NCBI GenBank assembly: GCA_944386135.1 | Contig: CALWZW010000018.1 | Location: 1-33,571, forward strand | DNA length: 33,571 nt | Source of the DNA: an uncultured Clostridia bacterium | GTDB taxonomy: Bacteria > Bacillota > Clostridia > TANB77 > CAG-508 | Direction: 5' to 3' | In this document: piece by piece, positions 24,129-31,585 of the stretch | Layout of the letters: each line of letters begins with the position of its first letter | Position numbering within the stretch: the first letter of the stretch is position 1 | The notes under the pieces: generated by a model | The model's database searches: none | What the model was told of the DNA's origin: nothing | Seen by the model: only the letters and a program-made list of their open reading frames with translations | Made by a program: the position numbers and the translations under genes

Positions 24129-24241
24129 AAAGTTCTATAATTACCTTAGCTACACATACTATGTATGTGATTGAAGTTGAACCAATGATTATATTCCCTC
24201 AAAATATCGCTTTACCTATTTGATATTGCTGTAAGAACTTT
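24129..24241 (-). ncRNA. Y-RNA-like element 2 with permuted tRNA-like module
   Basis: 113 nt closed by AAAGTTCT/AGAACTTT, with ACAGCAAT one base inside and ATTATAG before the 3' arm. Inside: a stem AATATC/GATATT, then a T arm ATTGG-TTCAACT-TCAAT followed directly by a closed 7-bp acceptor-like hairpin CACATAC-ATA-GTATGTG and a D-like segment. Order T arm, acceptor, D arm is the circular permutation seen in YrlA-type bacterial Y RNAs. Confidence 0.75.
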
Positions 24242-24249
24242 TCTTCTAC

Positions 24250-24395
24250 AAGATACTATAATATATAATTGTAGGCACTCTCCCCCCTGAGTTATATACT
24301 ACATTTGTAGTATAATAGGACTTGAACCTATGACCTCCTACGTTCCAATAATTGTATTTTAAAAATCCTTTTTTTAAATTGCTGTTAGTATCTTT
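24250..24395 (-). ncRNA. Y-RNA (YrlA-like) with permuted tRNA mimic, downstream of the Ro-like gene
   Basis: About 146 nt. Closing stem AAGATACTA/TAGTATCTT; ACAGCAAT follows the 5' arm. The distal module, read in order, is anticodon-stem half GTAGG, linker AGGTC, T arm ATAGG-TTCAAGT-CCTAT, acceptor hairpin TATACTAC-AAAT-GTAGTATA, TA, D arm ACTC/GAGT with a G-rich loop, then CCTAC pairing back to GTAGG. Every tRNA arm is present, but the acceptor is closed by a loop and the anticodon end is open to the Ro-binding stem. This is the arrangement described for YrlA RNAs, which tether Ro60 to nucleases. It begins 25 nt after the stop of the Ro-like gene. Confidence 0.88.
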
Positions 24396-24419
24396 AATAA
24401 TTATTATATATCATATTTT

Positions 24420-25949
24420 TTAGCACTTGTCAAGCTGTTCTGCTAAAATTCTGGCAATTTTTTTATAACGTTCCGTTCCTAATTTTTCAAGCAATACTGC
24501 AAGTGGATCTAATTTACTTGACATCACCATTTCAGCTATATTTGTACTAAATCCGCTTACTAATGCTACACCTAATTCATTTTCTTTCATAGGAATTGTA
24601 CCTGTTCTGCTATTTACATTCCAAAATACTAATCTTGGCAACTTATATCCTGCTCTAGTATATCGTTCTGAAATTTCTTTAAGCAATTTATTTGTTACAT
24701 TTCCGTCAACAGCGTAATCAAATTCCATGTCTGATATTATAAGTATATTAGCTGGCATTTCTTCTTGTAATAAATTGTATTTTTTAGCCGTTCCTAAAAT
24801 TAAGTCGAATACTTTTTCTATATTTGTGTTAGCAACTTCATTATAAGCTAATGCTTTTCTTATTTTATCATGTAATGATGTACAACCTTTAAAATCTACA
24901 TATTGTGGATTTTCGCTAAATGTAATATATTTGTCTTTGAATTGTCCTTTGTTGTGTTCTGCAAAGTATATTGCTAGTGCATTTGCTACATCTAATGCTG
25001 TTATCTTTGTATTTCCTATTGTGGATGTCATACTACCGCTTCCATCTGCAACAACCAAGGTGTTGGCTATTTCTTTTTGTGGTAATGCCTTCCATAATTC
25101 TTCTAATGTAGTGTCTTTTGATTTTACTTCCATTGACCAAGAACCAGTCATATATTTATGTACAATATCATGTGGATATAATTTTCCTGCGTGTATCTTT
25201 TTCTCTCCCTTTTCTACTTTATTTAAAAATTCTCTTCTTCTTTCTTCATCATGTCTTAGAAAAGCATTATTATAATTTAGGTTAGCTCTTGAAGGAACAT
25301 TTTCATATTTAATTTTATCCCATTCATTTGCACACATTTTTCTTTCCGTTACATCTATGTATTTTCTTAAAGTAGAAAGCATTTTTCTATATTCTTTTTC
25401 AGTTAACTCACCATATTTTATAATTTTTCTTGCTTTTTCTTTTTGTTCTTTATTAGAAGCATTAATTGAAGGCAACCATTTTGCTAATAATGATATAGGT
25501 TTATTATTTTGATAATTAACTGAGTCTTCATATATTTGTTTTCCTAATACTTCCATAACAACATATTTTTCTATTGGTGTATCAAATAGTTCTAATAAAT
25601 CATCCCACCTACCATATTCAGCTATAACTGGAACTACTTTCTTAACCATTTCTGGTTCAATATTAGCTAAATGTTTTATTATTAATCTAAATAATCTTCT
25701 TTCTCCTAATCCTTCTTCCCTATCTCTAATAAAGAACAAGAATTGCATTGCTAATACTTTATCGTCTAACCATACTTTTTCAAAATCCTTTATTATTTCT
25801 TCTTCTGACTTACTTCTGTAGCTTGATACTTTATAATTGAAATCAAGCATAGCTTTTCCAGTAGTTCTATATCCTACTGCTCCATTCTCTGTTACACTTT
25901 CATTAAATTCCTCATTTAAAACTTCTTTCATATTTTCCATAAAATTCAT
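24420..25949 (-). CDS. DUF2828/TROVE-like Ro60 homologue with vWA domain
   Basis: 509 residues. Residues about 20-280 are a helical-repeat TROVE-like ring (VLAMQFLFFIRDREEGLGER, VIAEYGxWDDLLEL, where x is an AGG codon). Residues about 290-505 are a von Willebrand A domain with a complete MIDAS start, DGSGSM at 302-307. Ro60 proteins bind misfolded RNA ends and Y RNAs, and in bacteria work with nucleases or repair enzymes. The ATG at 25949 has AAGGAG 9 nt upstream. It shares an operon with RlaP, a kinase-HD protein and an RNA ligase, and its 3' side carries three Y-like RNAs. Both Arg and Met are possible at the AGG; family resemblance favours Arg or an aromatic there. Confidence 0.88.
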   Translation of the reverse strand: MNFMENMKEVLNEEFNESVTENGAVGYRTTGKAMLDFNYKVSSYRSKSEEEIIKDFEKVWLDDKVLAMQFLFFIRDREEGLGERRLFRLIIKHLANIEPEMVKKVVPVIAEYGRWDDLLELFDTPIEKYVVMEVLGKQIYEDSVNYQNNKPISLLAKWLPSINASNKEQKEKARKIIKYGELTEKEYRKMLSTLRKYIDVTERKMCANEWDKIKYENVPSRANLNYNNAFLRHDEERRREFLNKVEKGEKKIHAGKLYPHDIVHKYMTGSWSMEVKSKDTTLEELWKALPQKEIANTLVVADGSGSMTSTIGNTKITALDVANALAIYFAEHNKGQFKDKYITFSENPQYVDFKGCTSLHDKIRKALAYNEVANTNIEKVFDLILGTAKKYNLLQEEMPANILIISDMEFDYAVDGNVTNKLLKEISERYTRAGYKLPRLVFWNVNSRTGTIPMKENELGVALVSGFSTNIAEMVMSSKLDPLAVLLEKLGTERYKKIARILAEQLDKC

Positions 25950-25950
25950 A

Positions 25951-27108
25951 CTAATTCACTCCTTGTTTATATTTATTTTTTAAATAAAAATCTTCAGCTG
26001 CTTTTATACTCTTAAAAAGCTTTTTTGGCCTATAATATTCAATTTCTCCATTACTACAATTATATACGCTTGCTAAAATTGTTTTTGATGGTTCACCCGT
26101 AAAATAATAATCTATAAATTTTACCTTTGTAGGATTTTTATAATCATCCGCTAAATAATAATATTTAGTTTCTTTTAATTTATTTTTTATTTGAGTATCT
26201 ATTGTATAATAGTTGTCATTATATACTACTGTAAATTTTATAGTGTCCTTATATTCCATTTTCAGCCTTTTTATTGTTTCTTCTAAATTTTCTATTTCTG
26301 TTGAAATATACAAATCTTCTATATATTTTTTTCTTAACAAGTCAAACTTGACTTTATTAAGTATATATATTCCTTTTTGGTTGATTATATCTATTTCAGT
26401 TACATTTTCTTCTTTCACATTGTATGTATCTTTATCTAATAAAACAGCCAACTTTTCTGCTTCTTCTACCCCTAAAATACCTTTTTTAATGTCAATTAAT
26501 TTTTCTTTATCGTCTGGTATTAAGCAATCTTCATATGGCATTCCATTTGCATACTTTTTAATAAAATCATTCATTCTGCATATATGATGTAACTGTTTTG
26601 GGTCATATCCATATTTTTCTATTTTATCTACTATTGTCGGATATGGATGCGTTAATGCTTTCAATTTTTCTTTACTCATTCCTGCCATACATCTTAATGC
26701 TTGATTAAAGTTTATATGTGCAATTTCTTCTGCATTGTCAAACAGTATTTGAACTATATTTTTATACTTATCATTCACTATTCTAAACTTACTAAATAAT
26801 GTTTCAATATAATTTACATTCTGTTTCTTATACGTTTCAAACATTACTCTAACATCTTTTACATCAATATGTTCATTATTTTCTAACACTACTGTTTTAC
26901 TTTCTGGTTGTCTGTTATATACAAAATCCTCAAATGAAGGAAGTACAACTGCTTTTGTATCAATATCAGACATATAGTTTTCATCATACACATCTAGTCC
27001 ATAATTTTGAGAACCTTGTAATGCTAAAAATACTATTTCATATCCTTTTTGTTGCAAATAATCATAATGTTCTTGAACTCGTTGCATTATTCTTTCTTCT
27101 CTATTCAT
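25951..27108 (-). CDS. RlaP-type RNA repair nucleotidyltransferase
   Basis: 385 residues of the DNA polymerase beta superfamily. Nucleotidyltransferase motif GSQNYGLDVYDENYMSDID (G-S...D-x-D, residues about 32-50), followed by VLPSFEDF and LENNEHIDVKD with a third acidic residue. RlaP (RNA ligase associated polymerase) proteins are found beside RNA ligases in repair operons and are thought to add nucleotides or act on RNA ends. It ends 2 nt before the Ro-like gene begins, indicating coupling. ATG 27108 with AAGGTG upstream. The biochemical substrate is not known from sequence. Confidence 0.85.
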   Translation of the reverse strand: MNREERIMQRVQEHYDYLQQKGYEIVFLALQGSQNYGLDVYDENYMSDIDTKAVVLPSFEDFVYNRQPESKTVVLENNEHIDVKDVRVMFETYKKQNVNYIETLFSKFRIVNDKYKNIVQILFDNAEEIAHINFNQALRCMAGMSKEKLKALTHPYPTIVDKIEKYGYDPKQLHHICRMNDFIKKYANGMPYEDCLIPDDKEKLIDIKKGILGVEEAEKLAVLLDKDTYNVKEENVTEIDIINQKGIYILNKVKFDLLRKKYIEDLYISTEIENLEETIKRLKMEYKDTIKFTVVYNDNYYTIDTQIKNKLKETKYYYLADDYKNPTKVKFIDYYFTGEPSKTILASVYNCSNGEIEYYRPKKLFKSIKAAEDFYLKNKYKQGVN

Positions 27109-27296
27109 CTTTTCACCTTCTTATCAAATATAGATGGAGTTAATCTTTGATTACAAACTGGACAAACAATATATTTATCATAGTCCATATCAAAAAAATA
27201 GTCATCTTCTACATAAGCCATTTCTGTATTACAATTCCAACATACTTTTATTTTTTCTTTTGGAGGTGGTATCTTTCCTTTTTTTATTATTCTCAT
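27105..27296 (-). CDS. Small zinc-ribbon protein in the RNA-repair operon
   Basis: 63 residues with CWNC and CPVC pairs about 30 residues apart, a four-cysteine zinc ribbon. Basic N-terminus (RIIKKGKIPPPKEKIK). It overlaps both neighbours (4 nt and 1 nt), so it is part of the operon. It may bind RNA or a partner enzyme. Confidence 0.75.
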   Translation of the reverse strand: MRIIKKGKIPPPKEKIKVCWNCNTEMAYVEDDYFFDMDYDKYIVCPVCNQRLTPSIFDKKVKR

Positions 27297-28198
27297 TATC
27301 TCGCCTCACAATCTGCTTTATGTAATAATTCTAAGTCTTTCCAAGTACTTTCGCCTAGCATATTTTTATATTTTGTTATTGTTTTTTCTGATAAATCGAA
27401 ATGTAATAACATATGCCACTGAATTAGGTTTGCTCTATTTATTAAATCTGGTGTTGTTAATTGCCATAATTCATCTATATTTAAACAGCTTATATAAGCA
27501 CCAACCTTTTCATGGTTGTAATAGTGTGCCACATCTGTTTTTTCACCTTTTGTATTAACAAAAGTTTTTGTTTCTATCTTTCCTATATCATGAAGTAGTC
27601 CAATATCTCTCATATAATACCTATGTTCTTGACTGTTTATTATTTCTTGCACTTTCATACAATGTTCCTTTAATGTTAATGTATGATGAGGATTATCTTG
27701 TGACATATCCATTTTCTTTAATAAATTATCCAATTTAACAGGTAAAGTTTCATTATGAACTATTTGTATATCATTAAATCCTTCATAGTATTGTGGTATG
27801 TAAAAGTTAAAATACATTCGTTTTATCACTTCTTCTGGTACTTTCCTTTCTCTCCAAGCATTTCTTTCAAGACATTCTTCATAAGGTGTAGCTACCAATA
27901 TTCCTATTTTCTTTACAGCATATTTGTTAAATCTATTTAGCCAATCTCTTCTTTTTTTATAGTTTATATTAGTTGCATCAAATATCACATTTCTTCCAGC
28001 TTCTATATTTGCCTTTAAACGTCTTTCAGCTTCTCCAAATATTAAATTGTTATTTTCTTGTGAATTTACATCATTTAATAACTCTTGCCTTAAATCATCT
28101 GTAGAAATTATTACTGCATTTTCTTTTTTTGCTATTTCTTTTGCAATTGTTGATTTTCCTGATGCAGGCAAGCCTATCATCATATAAAATTTAACCAT
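27296..28198 (-). CDS. Polynucleotide kinase fused to HD phosphohydrolase (RNA end healing)
   Basis: 300 residues. N-terminal P-loop kinase with Walker A GLPASGKST (residues 9-17), STDDLR, DATN and an ERNAWRE lid, resembling T4-type 5' polynucleotide kinases. Residues about 170-300 are an HD domain (HH at 170-171, HDIGK at 203-207, YYNHE), likely removing 3' or cyclic phosphates. Together these give the 5'-OH/3'-phosphate end healing that precedes ligation. It overlaps both neighbours. AAGGAG precedes ATG 28198. An AGG codon lies in the lid (RE-x-KVPE). Confidence 0.88.
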   Translation of the reverse strand: MVKFYMMIGLPASGKSTIAKEIAKKENAVIISTDDLRQELLNDVNSQENNNLIFGEAERRLKANIEAGRNVIFDATNINYKKRRDWLNRFNKYAVKKIGILVATPYEECLERNAWRERKVPEEVIKRMYFNFYIPQYYEGFNDIQIVHNETLPVKLDNLLKKMDMSQDNPHHTLTLKEHCMKVQEIINSQEHRYYMRDIGLLHDIGKIETKTFVNTKGEKTDVAHYYNHEKVGAYISCLNIDELWQLTTPDLINRANLIQWHMLLHFDLSEKTITKYKNMLGESTWKDLELLHKADCEAR

Positions 28199-28442
28199 TT
28201 ATTTCTCCTTCGTTATAATTAATCTTTGCACACTGATAAGCACCTATTGTTTCATATTCTTTATCCCAATTTCCATAATGCTTACTATTCCATTCTCCTT
28301 GTCTATTTTTTCTTATAACTCTAAAACCTTTTGGAGTATATCCTATAACCTTACCTAAAATCATATCAGAATAAGGATTTCTTGCAAATGCAACATAATC
28401 TCCAATTTCTACTTCATTTCCTAAAAAATCTTTATTATTCAT
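28191..28442 (-). CDS. Small beta-barrel (SH3/KOW-like) protein
   Basis: 83 residues: EVEIGDYVAFARNP, DMILGKVIGYTPKG and GFRVIRKNRQ look like strands of a small SH3 or KOW barrel. It overlaps both flanking genes and has AAGGAG upstream. Similar small barrels occur in many phage operons with unknown role. Confidence 0.7.
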   Translation of the reverse strand: MNNKDFLGNEVEIGDYVAFARNPYSDMILGKVIGYTPKGFRVIRKNRQGEWNSKHYGNWDKEYETIGAYQCAKINYNEGEING

Positions 28443-28815
28443 CTTTTATCTCCTTCAATTTTATATTATTTTCTTTACAATATTGCTTTACTTCTTTTAA
28501 AGCCATTTCTGCTTTTTCAGTGCCATATTCACCTTCTTCATGTTCTTTTGTAAGCTTTTCTATAAAATATTGTGCAACTGGTATTGTTTCTGATGTTCCA
28601 TTATCATTAAATATTAAAAAATCTGAGTTTAATTCATTTTGATATGCTTTAATAAAATCTCCACTTTGTTTATAATTCCAATAGTTTGGGCAAACTGATA
28701 ATTTTACATTTTTCAAATTTGACCAAGTTTTTCCTATTTTATTCCAATGACTATAAGAACCAGCTTTTCTAAATTCTCCAGTTTTTCTATTTTTTATTTT
28801 TACACCAATAACCAT
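28435..28815 (-). CDS. Hypothetical protein in the RNA-repair operon
   Basis: 126 residues. The N-terminal half has strands with KNRKTGEFRKAGSYSHW, which could be a WGR-like or nucleic-acid-binding sheet, and the C-terminal half is a Lys/Glu helix. ATG 28815 with AGGAGG upstream, overlapping the next gene by one base. No family assigned. Confidence 0.65.
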   Translation of the reverse strand: MVIGVKIKNRKTGEFRKAGSYSHWNKIGKTWSNLKNVKLSVCPNYWNYKQSGDFIKAYQNELNSDFLIFNDNGTSETIPVAQYFIEKLTKEHEEGEYGTEKAEMALKEVKQYCKENNIKLKEIKDE

Positions 28816-28991
28816 TATTTTTCCTCCTTAATTAAAGTATTCATTTCTTTTATACAATTTTCACATAATGTTACTTGTCCAACTTGTGATTTATCAGCCC
28901 AAAATCTGAATACTTTCTCTGTATACCTTTGTATTTCTTTTCCACAACATATACACTTACCTTTTCTTTCTAATTGTCTGTATTCAATCAT
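28815..28991 (-). CDS. Small zinc-ribbon protein after the RNA ligase
   Basis: 58 residues from ATG 28991, with GGAGG 10 nt upstream. CICCGKE and LCENC form a four-cysteine ribbon (about residues 14-50). In a plain ORF reading this segment appears fused to the RNA ligase. If the ligase shifts +1 at its CGG, it stops at TGA overlapping this ATG (ATGA), and this becomes a separate, properly preceded gene. I favour the separate-gene reading. Confidence 0.75.
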   Translation of the reverse strand: MIEYRQLERKGKCICCGKEIQRYTEKVFRFWADKSQVGQVTLCENCIKEMNTLIKEEK

Positions 28992-30260
28992 TCTTGTATT
29001 TCCTCCATATCTGGCACTTCTGCCGTATCTTTTATAATACCGTTCCAAAACTTTAAAGAAAAATCCTTTCTTCTTATAAGCCTTAAAACTCTTTTTATTA
29101 TCAATTCTAACTACTACACCTTCTGCAATATGTGTTTTTCCTATTGGGTCTGTTATATCTAAATATTTATCTACTCTTTTCAATAAATCTTCTTCTGTTT
29201 TATAAAAGAACTTGTCTAACTCTGGTACATAATTTACTCCCATTTCTTCGCATCTTATTTTTACTAATTCCCATGGATATTCAACTACATACCCATCTTC
29301 ATTTGTCATTGTCATACGATACACATATATATTATTCATGCCTTCTGTACATCCATAAGAAAATCTTGTTTTATCTCCATACCTTTTAACAAAGTCTTTA
29401 TCTTGTACTTTTTTATTATCTCCGTCTGGCATTATTGGTGTAGTTTCATTTACATATCCCACTACTTCATAAAACACTTCTTCACCTTTTTGTAATTTAT
29501 CTTTAAACCAATTATGATAATATTCTCTAAATTTGTCATTACCATAAAATCCACTATCTTTATCAAAATTATCAATTATAACTCTTCTAGTTCCTGTTAC
29601 TACATCATATTTAGTTTTTAAATATTTATCTTTAAATTTTGTAATCCAATTTTTATTATTTTGTTTTGGTATATTAGCTGTTCTTTGTGATGTTCCATGC
29701 ATTTTTAAAGTTATATAACATAAATCTCCTTTTTTAAATTCACTTAAATTATAATCAAGTTGTTCAGTATCAACATGTTCCTTAAATAACGGATATTCAA
29801 CATCTTTCTTTCTCTTAATTTTCTTGTTTTCATTATTATTGACTTTTCTTTTGTTTGTTCTAGGAATATATTTTTCACAAATTAAAATTCCATTCAAGGT
29901 TGTTATTCTATCACCTACATTAAGTTCTTTTATATTACAAAATGTTGCTAAACTTGACAATAGTAAAAACAACCCTTCCGACTTTTCTCCTCTTAATTTG
30001 ATAGCCTTTATATTTCTTTTATCTGGGTCTAAATATCCTCCAATGTTATTTCCATTTTCATCTTTTTTTCTAAGTAAATTGTTAGCTTCTGCAAATTCTT
30101 TTCCTAATTTTCCATCAGTTGGAAAATATATTCCTATATCTCCTTCTTTGTATGATAAATCTACTACTACTTGATTACCAAAACATTCTGCTACTTGTAA
30201 TCTATCTGCATTACTATGTTTTCTTACATTTTTTAATGTTGTTATGTATGCTTCATACAT
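28988..30260 (-). CDS. RNA ligase, DRB0094-like, with +1 frameshift at CGGT (29040-29042)
   Basis: About 423 residues. An N-terminal OB/tRNA-binding-like domain (HSNADRLQVAE) is followed by the nucleotidyltransferase core: ligase motif I K-M-H-G-T-S with the adenylated Lys near residue 186, then a GTR segment, FYEVVGYV (motif IIIa-like) and EGVVVRI (motif IV). ATG 30260 has AGGAGG about 10 nt upstream. The frame meets CGG at 29040-29042. Shifting +1 gives FFFKVLE-G-IIKDTAEVPD and a TGA inside the next gene's ATG; KVLEGIIKD looks like the normal family C-terminus. Unshifted reading fuses the zinc-ribbon gene instead. The enzyme would seal ends healed by the kinase-HD protein. Confidence 0.88.
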
Positions 30261-30264
30261 ACAA

Positions 30265-30982
30265 TTATTCCTCCTCTCCATAACTTCCGTCTGGCTGTTT
30301 CTTTAATTCTATTGTTTTAAGACTTTTCCCTTTATTTATAGCCTCTATTTGTTTCATAATATTGTCTACATTTACTTCTGTTTTATGTTCAATCACAATA
30401 GGTGCAGTTGCCTCAACCATTCCGATGTTCTGATTTTGTTCTGTATATTGTACTTATTTCTTTAATTTCTCCATTTTGTGAAGCTGTAAGCATTAAATCT
30501 GTTATATAGTCATCTATCATTTGCATAATTTCAGCTCTTTCACTATCTTCACTTCTTCTCCAACTATCATATTGATTACTACTTATTCCTGCAAAACCAC
30601 AGAAATTCTTTTTAGTAGGTAAAAACTTTTGCGTTTTATTTATTTCTTCAATAAATTGTTTATAGTAATCAAACAATATTGCTAATTCTGTATTACTATA
30701 TTTAGGAGATGCACCTATTGTATTCTTTTGGCTGATTAATGACCTAAGTTCTATTGTAGATAACTGTTCATTTATACGTTCTGATTGTTTTAGTTTATAT
30801 ATTAAATCAAATAGTTTCTGTTCCATATATTCTTTTAAATTGTCTTGATATTTTTTTTGTACTAATTCAGCCTTTGCTTCTACTAATTGTGTTTGTTTTT
30901 CTTTATTTTCTATTTTTTTACTATCTATTGTTTGTTTTTGTTTTGTTATTGCACTTTCTTGTTTATTCTTTCGTTTGTCCCT
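30265..30982 (-). CDS. Terminase-small-subunit-like or DNA-binding protein, AGG start and +1 frameshift at CGGA (30422-30424)
   Basis: 238 residues in the combined reading. AGG 30982 has AGGAGG 7 nt upstream; the frame then runs through a coiled coil (M-DKRKNKQESAITKQKQT) before the first ATG at 30826. A central helical region FCGFAGISSNQYDSWRRSED resembles HTH domains of phage small terminases. At 30422-30424 the frame meets CGG two codons before a stop; a +1 step gives EH-G-MVEATAPIVIEHKTEV, continuing to 30265. The shifted part alone would need an ATG with no ribosome-binding site. Length 3n+1. Small-terminase identity is tentative, as it lies far from terL. Confidence 0.65.
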
Positions 30983-31563
30983 ACTTTTTCCTCCTTGTTT
31001 GGATTATATGTTCTATTATCTCGATTTTTTATGTATTCAATTACATATTGATTTGGATTAGATATACATCCTTGTATTAAATGCTTTAGCATTTCTTGTT
31101 TATCCTTTATAAATCTTCTGTTAGCTCTTTTGTTTAAATAAGGCTCAACTATTTGTACAATATCTTCTGTAGATACAGTATCTTTTTTTATTAAATTTTC
31201 TATCTCATGTAAAAATATTGAGTCTTGTTTATCAGCTAAACTTTGTTCTGGACTACATTTTTGTATAGCTTCAACTATTTCAAATCTAATTGCTCCTAAT
31301 TTTCTTGCAAGCCCTATTACATCTGAAAAATCTTCATTTTTAACAGCATTTATTGCTCTATCTGTGCTAGAATAAATAACTCTTTTATCATCTTGTCCTA
31401 CTATTTTTATCTTTGTTCCTTCTAATGTCTTTAGCTTATTTGAATACCATTTTCTATTTGCTTCATTTCTAGCTTGTCTTATACATTCTTCTTTATTACA
31501 ATATTCCTTTTTTCTACCTCTTTTTGCTTGTTCAAATTCTTCTCCACAATACTTACACTTCAT
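30946..31563 (-). CDS. Zinc-finger DNA-binding-like protein
   Basis: 205 residues from ATG 31563, 6 nt after AGGAG; the upstream ATG 31602 has no support. Residues 1-40 have CKYCGEEF and YCNKEEC, a zinc finger with basic surroundings (AKRGRKKEY), then a long helical domain (FSDVIGLARKLGAIRFEIVE) and a charged tail. It overlaps the next gene by 37 nt. Likely nucleic-acid binding; family unknown. Confidence 0.75.
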   Translation of the reverse strand: MKCKYCGEEFEQAKRGRKKEYCNKEECIRQARNEANRKWYSNKLKTLEGTKIKIVGQDDKRVIYSSTDRAINAVKNEDFSDVIGLARKLGAIRFEIVEAIQKCSPEQSLADKQDSIFLHEIENLIKKDTVSTEDIVQIVEPYLNKRANRRFIKDKQEMLKHLIQGCISNPNQYVIEYIKNRDNRTYNPNKEEKVGTNERINKKVQ

Positions 31564-31585
31564 ATATTTACTCCTTCTTTCGATT

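Noticed and set aside
24290..24345. Ordinary tRNA gene near the Ro-like gene
   Set aside because: The arms occur in permuted order with the acceptor closed by a loop, so it fits a Y RNA and not a canonical tRNA.
24931..25275. Plus-strand ORF opposite the Ro-like gene
   Set aside because: A shadow frame: it has no RBS and low-complexity composition, while the minus strand encodes a clear domain protein.
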